Of a stretch of DNA of 64,000 nucleotides, positions 17,243 through 25,959 are shown piece after piece. Every line of letters begins with the position of its first letter. Position 1 is the stretch's first letter. Source of the DNA: Methanofollis ethanolicus (GTDB taxonomy: Archaea > Halobacteriota > Methanomicrobia > Methanomicrobiales > Methanofollaceae); NCBI RefSeq assembly GCF_001571385.1, contig NZ_BCNW01000001.1, positions 620,001 to 684,000 on the forward strand, given 5' to 3'. Below the pieces are notes generated by a model that was given only the letters and a program-made list of their open reading frames with translations, was not told the origin of the DNA and did not search any database. Both the position numbers and the translations under genes were made by a program.

Positions 17243-17635
17243 ATGGCACGATTGAATTCGATAGCAGATACGATGAGCGCCATCAAGAACGCCAGTGACG
17301 GCGGCAAGTCCTCAGTCATCGTCGAGCCCGCAAGCAAACTCGTCGGTGCCATGCTCGGGATCATGCAGGAATCCGGCTACATCGGCGAGTTTGAATACGT
17401 CGAGGACGGCCGCGGCGGCCAGTTCAGGATCGGACTGGTCGGCAGGATCAACAAGTGTGGTGCGGTCACCCCCCGCTTCTCCACGGCCCTTGAGGAAATG
17501 GAGAAGTGGGAAAACCGGTATCTCCCGGCAAAGGGCTTTGGCATCCTGATCATGTCGACCTCGCAGGGCGTCATGTCACACGAGCAGGCCCGTCGCGCCG
17601 GTATCGGCGGTGAACTTCTGGGGTTCGTGTACTGA
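17243..17635 (+). CDS. rps8: Ribosomal protein S8 (uS8)
   Basis: 130 residues, archaeal type. S8 binds helix 21 of 16S rRNA. It starts MARLNSIADTMSAIKNA and ends SQGVMSHEQARRAGIGGELLGFVY (in part), the conserved C-terminal S8 motif. GAGGTGG lies 6 bp upstream of the ATG. Confidence 0.97.
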   Translation: MARLNSIADTMSAIKNASDGGKSSVIVEPASKLVGAMLGIMQESGYIGEFEYVEDGRGGQFRIGLVGRINKCGAVTPRFSTALEEMEKWENRYLPAKGFGILIMSTSQGVMSHEQARRAGIGGELLGFVY

Positions 17636-17644
17636 GGGATGACA

Positions 17645-18169
17645 ATGGTTGTTGAGAGAAGAGTAACAATCCCGGACGGGGTTACGGCAACGCTTGCCGG
17701 GACCATCTTCACCGTGAAGGGTGCGAAGGGCGAGCTTGTGCGCGACCTCCGCTATCCGGGTGTCACCGTCGTCATCGAGGACGGCGAGGTTGTCATCACC
17801 ACCGAATCGAGCCGGAAGCGGATCATTGCCATGGTCGGGACCCACGCAGCACATGTCCAGAACATGTTTGAAGGGGTCATCAACGGCTATGAGTACAGGA
17901 TGAAAGTGGTCTACGCCCACTTCCCTATCCAGATCAAGCTCAAGGGCGATATCGTCGAGGTCAACAACTTCCTTGGCGAAAAGCAGGCGAGATATGCAAA
18001 GATCCTTCCGGGCGTGTCTGTCAAGGTCGGAAACGACGAACTGACCCTCACCGGGATCGACAAGGACGTCGTCGGATCGACTGCAGCGATGATCGAGCGG
18101 GCGACCAAGGTCCGCAACCGTGACTCGCGGGTCTTCCAGGACGGAATATACATTGTGCAGAAGGCGTGA
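17645..18169 (+). CDS. rpl6: Ribosomal protein L6 (uL6)
   Basis: 174 residues from ATG 17645. GAGG at 17634-17637 is 7 bp from this ATG but only 1 bp from the ATG at 17639, so 17645 is preferred. L6 has two tandem alpha/beta domains and stabilises the sarcin-ricin region for elongation factor binding. Typical blocks are VVERRVTIPDGV, ITTESSRKRIIAMVGTHAAH and NRDSRVFQDGIYIV. Confidence 0.96.
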   Translation: MVVERRVTIPDGVTATLAGTIFTVKGAKGELVRDLRYPGVTVVIEDGEVVITTESSRKRIIAMVGTHAAHVQNMFEGVINGYEYRMKVVYAHFPIQIKLKGDIVEVNNFLGEKQARYAKILPGVSVKVGNDELTLTGIDKDVVGSTAAMIERATKVRNRDSRVFQDGIYIVQKA

Positions 18170-18174
18170 TGGAG

Positions 18175-18609
18175 ATGGTGGACGATAAGAATCGGCTAAT
18201 TCGCGTTCGCTCCCAGAGAAAGGGGTGTACGTTCCAGCGCCAGTGCCTTCACGCTAAAGCGAAGCTGAAGGACTCCTGGAGGAGACCCCGCGGCCTCACC
18301 AGCAAGCAGCGGAGGCAGTACAAGGCGAAGGGCGCACAGCCCCAGGCGGGTTACAACGCACCGCTCGCCGTGCGGTATATGCACCCGAGCGGCTACTATG
18401 AAGTGCTCGTCTACACCCCTGCCGACCTCGAGGGTGTCGAACCCGAATTTGAGGCAGTGAGGATCGCTGGCAGTGTCGGAATGAAGAAGCGCGCAGTTAT
18501 CCAGCAGAAGGCCATGGAAGCCGGCATCAAGGTTCTCAATGCGAAGGACCTGACCCCGGCGGCGGCAGAAGCGGATGTAGGTGAAGAGGAGGAGGCGAAG
18601 GCAGAATGA
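18175..18609 (+). CDS. rpl32e: Ribosomal protein L32e (eL32)
   Basis: 144 residues from ATG 18175; in-frame GTG 18166 and ATG 18169 lie upstream within the rpl6 stop. The arrangement GTGATGGnnATGG equals that at rpl22. Family landmarks are KLKDSWRRPRGLTSKQRRQYK (in part) and LAVRYMHPSGYYEVLVYTPADLEG. The C-terminus ends in a run of acidic residues (VGEEEEAKAE). Eukaryotic/archaeal-only 50S protein. Confidence 0.94.
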   Translation: MVDDKNRLIRVRSQRKGCTFQRQCLHAKAKLKDSWRRPRGLTSKQRRQYKAKGAQPQAGYNAPLAVRYMHPSGYYEVLVYTPADLEGVEPEFEAVRIAGSVGMKKRAVIQQKAMEAGIKVLNAKDLTPAAAEADVGEEEEAKAE

Positions 18610-19058
18610 GCGACCTTTCGACGCAGAAGCGGATCGCCGCCGCTGTCCTGAAGTGCGGTGTCAACCGTGTCTGGTTCGACCCGGCCCGCCTCACCGACAT
18701 CGAGGGTGCGATCTCCCGCGAGGAGATCCGGAAACTCGCTGAAGAAGGCGTTGTCAAGGCGGCAACTGTCAAGGGCAACAGCCGCGGCCGGGTCCGTGCA
18801 CGGACGGCAAACCGTTCGTACGGTCATCAGAAGGGCTACGGCAACCGGAAGGGTAAGGCAGGCGCACGCACACCCTCCAAGAGACAGTGGATCCAGAGAA
18901 TTCGGGCGATCAGGTCGTCGCTCCGCGAGATGCGGGAAGACGGCACCGTCGACCGCCACACCTACCGGAGACTGTACCGGCGGGCAGCAGGCGGCCAGTT
19001 CAGGAGCCGGGCGCACCTGAAGACCCATGTTGAAATGATGAAAGGGAGGATAGAATAA
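18606..19058 (+). CDS. rpl19e: Ribosomal protein L19e (eL19)
   Basis: 150 residues, archaeal/eukaryotic-only. It has the long basic helix that crosses the 50S surface. Landmarks are LSTQKRIAAAVLKCGVNRVWFDP, SRGRVRARTANRSYGHQKGYG and the C-terminal RLYRRAAGGQFRSRAHLKTHV (in part). A 4-bp ATGA overlap with rpl32e supports coupling. Confidence 0.96.
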   Translation: MSDLSTQKRIAAAVLKCGVNRVWFDPARLTDIEGAISREEIRKLAEEGVVKAATVKGNSRGRVRARTANRSYGHQKGYGNRKGKAGARTPSKRQWIQRIRAIRSSLREMREDGTVDRHTYRRLYRRAAGGQFRSRAHLKTHVEMMKGRIE

Positions 19059-19059
19059 A

Positions 19060-19587
19060 ATGGCGACCGGAGCACGATACTTTGTTCCGTTCCGAAGGAG
19101 AAAGGAGGGTCGGACCGACTACTACGCGCGGCTGAAACTCCTCCTCTCCGACACCCCCCGTATGGTCGTCCGCAAGACCAACCGCCAGGTCATCATTCAG
19201 CTCGTCGTTCCTGAAGTTGAGGGTGACCGGACGCTTGTGTCGGCATACTCGAAGGAACTTGTCGAACTGGGGTACCAGGGCTCGACTTCGAGCACCCCGG
19301 CAGCATACCTGACCGGGATACTCTTTGCGAGGAAGGCTCTTGCAGCCGGATACGACGAGGCAGTCCTGGATATCGGGCTTGCACGGGCACAGAAGGGGGC
19401 CCGCGTCTTTGCCGCACTGAAGGGTGCGGTCGAGGCCGGACTTGAGGTGCCGCACGGCGAGACGATTCTCCCCGACGACGAGCGGACCAGCGGTGCGGTC
19501 ATCGCAGAATACGCTCCTGAAAAGTCCGGGAATCTTGTAGAGAATGTTGAAGAAGTGGCGAAGGCCATCATGAAGGAGCTGGAGTGA
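19060..19587 (+). CDS. rpl18: Ribosomal protein L18 (uL18)
   Basis: 175 residues, archaeal length. L18 carries 5S rRNA with L5. Landmarks are [25 protein letters not shown] (in pieces), [11 protein letters not shown] and [32 protein letters not shown] (in pieces). GGGAGGATAGAATAAA precedes the ATG. Confidence 0.96.
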   Translation: MATGARYFVPFRRRKEGRTDYYARLKLLLSDTPRMVVRKTNRQVIIQLVVPEVEGDRTLVSAYSKELVELGYQGSTSSTPAAYLTGILFARKALAAGYDEAVLDIGLARAQKGARVFAALKGAVEAGLEVPHGETILPDDERTSGAVIAEYAPEKSGNLVENVEEVAKAIMKELE

Positions 19588-19588
19588 C

Positions 19589-20206
19589 ATGGCGTACGAA
19601 GAGGCACCCTGGGTTCCGTTGACCGGCCTCGGCCAGGCGGTCGCCGCCGGCGAGATCGCAAGCATCGACGAGGTGCTTGAGAGTGGCAAGCCCATCCGCG
19701 AGCACCAGATCGTGGACACGTTCCTGCCTGATCTTGAGGACGAGGTCATCGACATTTCCATGGTTCAGAGGATGACCGACTCAGGGCGGCGTGTCAAGTT
19801 CAGGGCCGTGGTCATCGTCGGGAACCACAACGGATACATCGGCTTCGGGCAGGCAAAGGATGCCCAGGTCGGCAATGCGATCCGGAAGGCAATTGATAAC
19901 GCAAAGACCAATATCATCAAGGTCCGCCGCGGGTGCGGGAGCTGGGAGTGCGGCTGCAACACCGCCCATTCCATCCCGATGCAGGTTCATGGTAAGGCGG
20001 GCAGTGTCCGCGTTACTCTGATGCCGGCACCGCAGGGTATCGGCCTTGTGACCGGTGAAGTCGGCAAGAAGGTCCTTGGCCTTGCAGGCGTGAAGGATGT
20101 CTGGGCGTCCACGAGCGGCAACACCCGGACGACCATTAACTATGCAAAGGCGACCTTCCACGCGCTGAAAGCCACCACCATGATCAGGACCGGAGGTTCG
20201 GAGTAA
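19589..20206 (+). CDS. rps5: Ribosomal protein S5 (uS5)
   Basis: 205 residues. S5 lies at the mRNA entry and influences decoding accuracy. The N-terminal dsRNA-binding-like domain shows [21 protein letters not shown]. Archaeal-specific [18 protein letters not shown] has three cysteines. The C-terminal domain includes [18 protein letters not shown]. It starts one base after the rpl18 stop. Confidence 0.97.
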   Translation: MAYEEAPWVPLTGLGQAVAAGEIASIDEVLESGKPIREHQIVDTFLPDLEDEVIDISMVQRMTDSGRRVKFRAVVIVGNHNGYIGFGQAKDAQVGNAIRKAIDNAKTNIIKVRRGCGSWECGCNTAHSIPMQVHGKAGSVRVTLMPAPQGIGLVTGEVGKKVLGLAGVKDVWASTSGNTRTTINYAKATFHALKATTMIRTGGSE

Positions 20207-20667
20207 TGTTCGCAGTTGTGCAGGTCCGCGGCGTGGTCAACACCCGTTGGGATATCAAGGACACTCTTAAGATGCTCCGTCTCCACCACATCAACCACTG
20301 TGTCTTCGTCCCTGACACCCCGGCATACCTCGGTATGATCCGGAAAGTCAAGGACTATGTCGCATATGGCGAGGTGGACGGGAAGACCGTTTCAACGGTT
20401 CTCTCGACCCGCGGACGCCTGACCGGGAACGTGAAGCTCACCGACGAGTATGTCAGGGAGCACTCGACGTTTGCCGGTATCGAGGATTTCGCGGCTGCTC
20501 TTTGCCGGGGCGAGGCAACGGTGCAGGACATCCCGGAGTTGAAGCCGGTCCTCCGTCTCCACCCCCCCAGAAAGGGTTTCAAGACGATCAAGCGCACCTT
20601 CCAGCAGGGCGGTGCGCTCGGAAACTACGGTGAGGAGATCAATGACCTCCTCTACAGGATGAGGTGA
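20206..20667 (+). CDS. rpl30: Ribosomal protein L30 (uL30)
   Basis: 153 residues, the long archaeal form. It starts [21 protein letters not shown] and includes [23 protein letters not shown] (in pieces). The C-terminal [27 protein letters not shown] (in pieces) is conserved in Archaea. Start overlaps the rps5 TAATG junction. Confidence 0.96.
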   Translation: MFAVVQVRGVVNTRWDIKDTLKMLRLHHINHCVFVPDTPAYLGMIRKVKDYVAYGEVDGKTVSTVLSTRGRLTGNVKLTDEYVREHSTFAGIEDFAAALCRGEATVQDIPELKPVLRLHPPRKGFKTIKRTFQQGGALGNYGEEINDLLYRMR

Positions 20668-20672
20668 ATGCG

Positions 20673-21098
20673 ATGCCCACGAACACACGCTCAAAGTTCC
20701 GCGGGTCCAGGACCTGCGGCGGCGGCACGCACAAGAACCGCCGTGGTGCAGGTAACCGCGGTGGCAGGGGTCGGGCAGGACACAGGGACCACCGCTGGAG
20801 CCACTTCCTCCTTGCGGGTCAGGTTCACAACGGCAAGAACGGCTTTGTGAACCAGATCCGGGAGAATGTCGAGGTGCTGGACATCGGGGAGATCGACCAG
20901 GTGGCCGAGTTCCTTGTCCAGGCCGGCATTGCCGAGCAGGAGGGCGATCTTATTGCGATCGACCTCTGCGACATCGGTGTCGAGAAGGTGCTCGGCGGCG
21001 GACAGGTTACCCATGCCCTGAAACTGACGGCACTGGCGTTTTCCGCACAGGCAAGAGAAAAGATTGAGGCGGCTGGCGGTCAGGCTCTGACCGAGTGA
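20673..21098 (+). CDS. rpl15: Ribosomal protein L15 (uL15)
   Basis: 141 residues from ATG 20673; an in-frame GTG at 20664 would add three residues and overlap rpl30. The basic glycine-rich N-terminus (GSRTCGGGTHKNRRGAGNRGGRGRAG in pieces) threads through 23S rRNA. The globular C-terminal half includes VTHALKLTALAFSAQAREKI. It is the last ribosomal protein before secY. Confidence 0.95.
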   Translation: MPTNTRSKFRGSRTCGGGTHKNRRGAGNRGGRGRAGHRDHRWSHFLLAGQVHNGKNGFVNQIRENVEVLDIGEIDQVAEFLVQAGIAEQEGDLIAIDLCDIGVEKVLGGGQVTHALKLTALAFSAQAREKIEAAGGQALTE

Positions 21099-21121
21099 GC
21101 CCCTCATTTTTTGGTGGAACC

Positions 21122-22555
21122 ATGGGGAATCTGCTGGATAGAATGGAGCCTTTGCTCGCGGCAATGCCTGCGGTGAAGTCTCCCGAGGGTCATGTCCACT
21201 TCAAGAACAAGTTGTTGTGGACAGTTGCGATCTTGCTGCTGTACTTTTTCCTGACAAACATACCTGTCTTCGGCCTCGACCCCAGTTCACAGGATGCATT
21301 CCTGTACTTCCGGGCTCTTCTTGCCGGTGAAAGCGGGTCCATTGTGCACCTTGGTATCGGGCCGATCGTCACGGCGTCCATCGTGCTCCAGCTGCTCAAG
21401 GGTGCCGACCTGATCCCGATCGATACCTCGGAGACGCGCGGACAGGTCATGTACATGGGGCTTCAGAAACTGCTCATCCTTGTCATGATCGTCCTTGAGG
21501 CTGCGCCGAACCTCTTTGGCGGGTTTATGCGCCCGGACCTTGAGATAGCGCAGGCCCTCTTCGGGGGGAACGCGTTTGCGGTCTCGCTCCTGATATTCCT
21601 CCAGATCTGTCTGGGCGGCGTCCTGATCTTCCTCATGGATGAGGTGGTCACGAAGTGGGGCCTTGGTTCGGGTGTCGGTCTCTTCATCATTGCCGGGATC
21701 TCACAGAGCCTGATCAACGGTTTCCTCAACTGGGAAGCGGTTGCTGACCCCTATCCGGTAGGTTTCTTCCCCAGGCTCTTTGCTATCGGCCTTTCAGGCG
21801 GGAATTATCTCCAGTACTTCGGGACTGACATGCTCGCTTTCGTGACGACGATTGCAATCTTCCTCATCGTCGTCTATGTGGAGTCGACGAGGATCGAGAT
21901 CCCTCTCGCTCATGCACGTGTCAGGGGCGCCCGCGCCCGTTTCCCGGTGAAGCTCATCTATGCAAGTGTCCTGCCGATGATCCTGGTCCGTGTGCTCCAG
22001 GCCAACGTCCAGATGCTCGGAATGTTCCTCTCCAATATCGGGATCACGATCTTCGGAACGTTTGATGGCCAGACACCGGTGAGCGGGTTGATGTACTTCC
22101 TTGCCCCGGTGAACGGTCCGACTGACTGGATGTGGTGGGTGCACGACCTCGGTCATGCTCCCTGGGAGGTGCTCCTCCGTCTCGGGATCGATACGACGTT
22201 TATGATCGTCGGCGGTGCTATCTTCGCCCTGTTCTGGGTCAAGACGGCCGGTCTCGACTCGAGCCGCGTTGCACGGCAGATCCAGATGTCGGGTATGCAA
22301 ATTCCGGGCTACCGCCGGAACACTCAGGTGCTGGAGCGGTACCTTGACCGGTACATTCCGCGCGTGACGGTCATCGGCGGTGTGCTGGTCGGCCTTCTGA
22401 GTGTATTTGCAAACCTCTTTGGTGTGATAGGCGCAGTTACTGGTACAGGGCTGCTGCTGACGGTGAGCATCACGTACCGCCTCTATGAGGAGGTGGCAAG
22501 TGAACAGATCATGGAGATGTATCCGTTCATGCGCCAGTTCTTTGGGAGAGAGTAA
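21122..22555 (+). CDS. secY: Preprotein translocase channel subunit SecY
   Basis: 477 residues from ATG 21122 (GGTGG 6 bp upstream; an earlier GTG overlapping rpl15 is rejected). SecY forms the protein-conducting channel in the membrane with SecE and Sec61beta. About ten hydrophobic helices are seen. The plug/TM2 region reads FGLDPSSQDAF then LGIGPIVTASIVLQLL. The cytosolic loop ESTRIEIPLAHARVRGARAR precedes TM7. Its position in the spc-like operon is universal. Confidence 0.97.
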   Translation: MGNLLDRMEPLLAAMPAVKSPEGHVHFKNKLLWTVAILLLYFFLTNIPVFGLDPSSQDAFLYFRALLAGESGSIVHLGIGPIVTASIVLQLLKGADLIPIDTSETRGQVMYMGLQKLLILVMIVLEAAPNLFGGFMRPDLEIAQALFGGNAFAVSLLIFLQICLGGVLIFLMDEVVTKWGLGSGVGLFIIAGISQSLINGFLNWEAVADPYPVGFFPRLFAIGLSGGNYLQYFGTDMLAFVTTIAIFLIVVYVESTRIEIPLAHARVRGARARFPVKLIYASVLPMILVRVLQANVQMLGMFLSNIGITIFGTFDGQTPVSGLMYFLAPVNGPTDWMWWVHDLGHAPWEVLLRLGIDTTFMIVGGAIFALFWVKTAGLDSSRVARQIQMSGMQIPGYRRNTQVLERYLDRYIPRVTVIGGVLVGLLSVFANLFGVIGAVTGTGLLLTVSITYRLYEEVASEQIMEMYPFMRQFFGRE

Positions 22556-23128
22556 ATGTCCGGAAAGAGAGTTGTGATTACCGGGGTTCCCGGTGTCGGG
22601 AAGACCACGGTTATTGACGCGTCAATGAAGCGCCTTGCAGAGGAGAAAATCCCCTACAAGGCCGTCAATTTTGGCAGCTGCATGTTTGATACGGCGAAGG
22701 CCGAGGGTTTTGTCGAGGACCGCGACCAGATGCGGACCCTTGACAAGGACATCCAGAAAAAACTGCAGAAGCTTGCCGCACAGCGTATCGGTGCGATGGA
22801 AGGGAATATTATCGTTGATACCCATGCCTCGGTGAAGACCCCGGCCGGATATCTTCCGGGCCTGCCCGAGTGGGTGCTCACCGAGCTCCACCCCGACACC
22901 ATCGTGCTCGTCGAGACCGACGAGGACCAGATCCTGTTGCGGAGGATAGGCGACGAGAGTCGCAAGCGTGATGCTGAGGGTAGTCGGTCCATCGTCGAGC
23001 ACCAGCAGATGAACCGCGCCTTCGCTGCGGCCTATGCAATGATGACCGGGTGCACGGTTCAGATCGTGAGGAACGAGAACTTCCTTCTCGACCACGCCAT
23101 CGACGCGATGGTTACTGTTCTGAGGTGA
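22556..23128 (+). CDS. adkA: Adenylate kinase, archaeal type
   Basis: 190 residues, archaeal AdkA, which balances ATP, ADP and AMP. A Walker A P-loop GVPGVGKTT lies at residues 10-18. IIVDTHASVKTPAGYLPGLP is the AMP-site region, and RRIGDESRKRD the lid-type arginines. The start follows the secY stop without a gap. secY-adkA is a common archaeal pairing. Confidence 0.95.
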   Translation: MSGKRVVITGVPGVGKTTVIDASMKRLAEEKIPYKAVNFGSCMFDTAKAEGFVEDRDQMRTLDKDIQKKLQKLAAQRIGAMEGNIIVDTHASVKTPAGYLPGLPEWVLTELHPDTIVLVETDEDQILLRRIGDESRKRDAEGSRSIVEHQQMNRAFAAAYAMMTGCTVQIVRNENFLLDHAIDAMVTVLR

Positions 23129-23130
23129 CA

Positions 23131-23724
23131 ATGGCGCTCAAGGATCATGGCGGCACGATTGCAATCCTGTTCACCTTCCTGCTGATGCTCTCCTATGGCA
23201 TCCCTGAGGTGCGGGACGGTGTGGGCGGGGCGATGGACCTGATATTCGGGCCTCTTGTGGAAACGATTCCGTTCTTTGTGCTGATTATGATCCTATCCGC
23301 GATCACGGCCCTGTATTCGTCGCTGATCCAGAAATATACGATCGATTACGAGAAGATGCAGCGTGTCCAGGAGACGATGCGGGAGTTCCAGAAGGATTTC
23401 CGGGAGGCTCAACTGGGTGGGGATGAGAAGAAGTTGAAGAAACTGGAGGCGAAGAGGGACCGGATGATGCAGGACCAGATGGAGATCTCGAAGCAGCAGT
23501 TCCAGCCGATGGCCTATATTCTCCTCCTGTCGGTGCCGATCTTCTTCTGGCTCCTGTACCGTATTCCCCACATTACCCAGACGATGGTCCTTCCCTTTGC
23601 CGGCACGCTTGCCTTCCAGGATATTCTTCTCTGGTTCATCCCTCTCTGGATGCTGTGGTATATGACCTGCTCCCTGACGATCAGCCAGGTGATCCGGAAA
23701 GCGCTCAATATCGGAGGGCTCTAA
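23131..23724 (+). CDS. EMC3/TMCO1 (DUF106) family membrane insertase-like protein
   Basis: 197 residues from ATG 23131 (GAGGTGACA upstream). Three to four membrane helices: about 10-30, 48-70 (FFVLIMILSAITALYSSLI), 130-150 (FQPMAYILLLSVPIFFWLLY in part), and a re-entrant C-terminal segment. A cytosolic coiled coil spans about 75-120 (MQRVQETMREFQKDFREAQ). The family is the archaeal relative of YidC/Oxa1, Get1 and EMC3, acting in membrane protein insertion. Location directly after secY-adk matches that role. Confidence 0.88.
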   Translation: MALKDHGGTIAILFTFLLMLSYGIPEVRDGVGGAMDLIFGPLVETIPFFVLIMILSAITALYSSLIQKYTIDYEKMQRVQETMREFQKDFREAQLGGDEKKLKKLEAKRDRMMQDQMEISKQQFQPMAYILLLSVPIFFWLLYRIPHITQTMVLPFAGTLAFQDILLWFIPLWMLWYMTCSLTISQVIRKALNIGGL

Positions 23725-24252
23725 ATGCGCATGACAATCAGCGGGCCGCCGGGGAGCGGCACGACGTCCCTTGCAAAATATCTTGCACAAAAACATGAAT
23801 TACGGGTAATTTCGGCCGGGGAGATGTTCCGGTCCCTTGCGAAGGAACGGGAGATGTCTCTTGCCGATTTCGGAAAACTTGCGGAGTCTGACGCTGCCGT
23901 AGACAAACTTATCGATGCACGCCAGAAGGAGACCGCAGAGGGCGAGGACAACATCATCGCTGAGGGGAGGTTGTCCGGCTGGATGGTCTCGAATGCGGAT
24001 CTCCGTATCTGGCTGAGCGCTTCGCTGGACTGTCGGACGAAGAGGATATCGTCCCGGGACAGCGAAGACGAGACACACGCCCGGGCGCATACTGAGGAAA
24101 GGCAGGAATGCGAACGGAAGCGATATCTGGGCTATTATAATATAGATATCAATGATATGTCGGTATATGATATTGTGCTCAGTTCTGAGCGCTGGGATGT
24201 CGAGGGTCTTGGTGCGATCGTCGACGCGGCGATCGCCACTCTCCGTTCCTGA
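23725..24252 (+). CDS. cmk: Cytidylate kinase, archaeal type
   Basis: 175 residues. P-loop GPPGSGTTS at 7-15, then ISAGEMFRSLA. RLSGWM and YYNIDINDMSVYDIVLSSE fit archaeal CMP kinase, which phosphorylates CMP/dCMP. The gene starts one base after the DUF106 stop. truB/cbf5, which follows in many archaea, is absent; a terminator closes the operon 10 bp later. Confidence 0.93.
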   Translation: MRMTISGPPGSGTTSLAKYLAQKHELRVISAGEMFRSLAKEREMSLADFGKLAESDAAVDKLIDARQKETAEGEDNIIAEGRLSGWMVSNADLRIWLSASLDCRTKRISSRDSEDETHARAHTEERQECERKRYLGYYNIDINDMSVYDIVLSSERWDVEGLGAIVDAAIATLRS

Positions 24253-24261
24253 ACTTTGTGT

Positions 24262-24300
24262 GTCCTGTCTGAGGGGGCAGGACTGTAACACGTTTTTTTT
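24262..24300 (+). terminator. Terminator of the ribosomal protein-secY-cmk operon
   Basis: Stem GTCCTG/CAGGAC (24262-24267 with 24278-24283), extended by GTGT/ACAC, is followed by an eight-T run at 24293-24300, beginning 10 bp after the cmk stop. Confidence 0.75.
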
Positions 24301-24365
24301 CTGCTCGGTTGGTTTTTTCTGGTCGTGCACTTTATTTTCTGTCTCGCTCCTCATCATCGAGGGTG

Positions 24366-24399
24366 CATGATGCCCCCGACTTCAGTCGGGGGAGCAGTC
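24366..24399 (+). mobile_element. Relic of an IS200/IS605-family right end (solo hairpin)
   Basis: CCCCCGAC-TTCA-GTCGGGGG (24373-24392) followed by AGCAGTCAC. The GC-rich hairpin with a TTCA loop and a trailing TCAC closely resembles right ends of IS605/IS1341 elements, where it also forms the 3' part of the TnpB guide RNA. No tnpA or tnpB reading frame is nearby, so this is a remnant or an unrelated hairpin. The rest of 24300-24536 shows no gene. Confidence 0.4.
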
Positions 24400-24536
24400 A
24401 CGGGTGTGCCGTGAAAAAAGCGTCAGGATACTGGATGTGCCCGTCGCCCATGAAGGGCGCGGGCACGAGGTGAGTCAGAGTGTGGAGAGGTGTCTCCCTC
24501 TCCGGGGGTGTATGGGTCTGTGTGGGGTAATTTTTT

Positions 24537-24773
24537 TTATCTGGCCTGGATCGGGGTGCCGATCACGGGACGGATCTGTTCGCGCAGGAGCGGGTGGACC
24601 ATGGGTGCGCTGGCGAGGTCTTCCAGGGCCCTGAACGCCTCGGTGTTTCCGTTCTGTGCCATCTCGGTGAGGAGGTCGACAGCATCGCGCTGGACCTCGT
24701 TCACCATTGGTTCGTTACTGTCCTTGACGGAGAGGTAAAGTTGGAGGACGGTTTCGTCGTCATAATGGTGCAT
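24537..24773 (-). CDS. Small conserved-looking protein of unknown function
   Basis: 78 residues from ATG 24773; GGTGAT is 4 bp upstream, which decides against a start 63 bp earlier. The sequence is helical and mildly acidic: MHHYDDETVLQLYLSV, then EVQRDAVDLLTEMAQNGNTEAFRALEDLA, which looks like one or two HEAT-like helical hairpins. No known motif is recognised. The stop TAA is followed by a T run on the minus strand, so it terminates at once. It is alone between the cmk terminator and the AEC permease. Confidence 0.6.
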   Translation of the reverse strand: MHHYDDETVLQLYLSVKDSNEPMVNEVQRDAVDLLTEMAQNGNTEAFRALEDLASAPMVHPLLREQIRPVIGTPIQAR

Positions 24774-24913
24774 AGCAATCACCAGAGATCTGTCAACGTC
24801 ACTGCATATATAATCTGGTGTAGTTAATCTCTTCAATTGAACCTGCCCTGTGGACGCAAATGGTATATGGGAACAGAAAAAACAGTTATGGACACTGCAC
24901 CATGGTATGCCTC

Positions 24914-24959
24914 GCCCTCATTCTTCTTTTTCCTGATCATCTGGAAGAACCATGAGGGC
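24914..24959 (+). other. 13-bp hairpin upstream of the AEC permease gene
   Basis: GCCCTCA-TTCTTC (24914-24926) pairs with GAAGAA (24944-24949) and TGAGGGC (24953-24959), with a 3-nt bulge and a 17-nt loop. It lies about 75 bp before the permease start. A role in mRNA stability or control is only inferred from position. Confidence 0.4.
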
Positions 24960-25032
24960 AGGTATCCCGGAATACGCTGTCTATGTCGGGCGCATCTGAT
25001 AATGATTGCTCCTGGTGGCGGAGAGGCGAATA

Positions 25033-25959
25033 ATGGACTTTGTTAGTGTCTTCAATCAGATTGTAATCCTTTTCCTTCTCATCCTGACCGGATATGCGGC
25101 CCGGAGAATAGGTGTGTTCGACGACCATACGACGAGCGGGGCATGCAGTTTCCTCGTCCGGGTCGCCCTTCCGGCCCTGATCATCTCGTCGATGATGGTG
25201 CCCTTCAGTGCCGATCTTCTCTCGGCCTGCGAGGGGATGCTCCTGATCTCAGTGGTTTTCTATGCGATCTCCCTGGTCGTCGCCTGGTACCTCCCCAGAC
25301 TGCTCGGGTCTTCTGAGGAAGAAAAGGGAGTTTATGGCTTTCTGCTGATGTTCTCGAACACGGCATTCATGGGTTTCCCTGTTGTCGACGCAGTCTTCGG
25401 GAAAGAGGCGCTCTTTTACACGGCGATCTTCAACCTTCCCTTCAACTTGCTGGTCTTCTCGATCGGGATCCTCATGCTCACTCGATACAAGAACGATGCC
25501 GGTGCCAGGTTCGACCCGAAGATCCTCCTGAATCCCGGCATCATTGCCGTCTTTGTAGGCTTCCTCTTCTTCCTGCTCTCGGTGAGACTGCCGATGCCGG
25601 TCGAGGGGGCGGTCTCGGCCCTCGGATCCCTGACGACACCTCTCTCGATGATCGTCATCGGTGCGATGCTCGCGAGGATCGCACCGTCCGAGATCTTTGC
25701 AGGGTGGCGGGTCTATGTGGTCACGGCGGCCCGCCTCCTCCTCCTCCCCCTTATCGTGTGGGCGGTGCTCTCGCCCTTCATCTCCGACCCCTATCTGCTG
25801 GGGGTGCCGGTGATCATGGCGGCGATGCCGGCGGCCGCGAATGCGGCTATCCTTGCCGAGGAGTACGAGGCGAACACACGTCTTGCATCACAGGGGGTCT
25901 TTATCTCGACCCTCTTCTGTACCCTGACCATACCCTGCATTGCCGTGCTGGTCGTCTGA
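25033..25959 (+). CDS. AEC-family (auxin efflux carrier type) permease
   Basis: 308 residues from ATG 25033, preceded by GGAGAGGCG. About ten membrane helices in two five-helix bundles separated near residue 150. Signature-type segments are FVSVFNQIVILFLLILTGYAAR, FSNTAFMGFPVVDAVFG (with the family Asn/Gly-Pro break) and VIMAAMPAAANAAILAEEY. The family moves organic anions such as malate or malonate and amino acid-like substrates; the substrate here is unknown. Its last 72 bp overlap the converging YwbE-like gene. Confidence 0.85.
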   Translation: MDFVSVFNQIVILFLLILTGYAARRIGVFDDHTTSGACSFLVRVALPALIISSMMVPFSADLLSACEGMLLISVVFYAISLVVAWYLPRLLGSSEEEKGVYGFLLMFSNTAFMGFPVVDAVFGKEALFYTAIFNLPFNLLVFSIGILMLTRYKNDAGARFDPKILLNPGIIAVFVGFLFFLLSVRLPMPVEGAVSALGSLTTPLSMIVIGAMLARIAPSEIFAGWRVYVVTAARLLLLPLIVWAVLSPFISDPYLLGVPVIMAAMPAAANAAILAEEYEANTRLASQGVFISTLFCTLTIPCIAVLVV

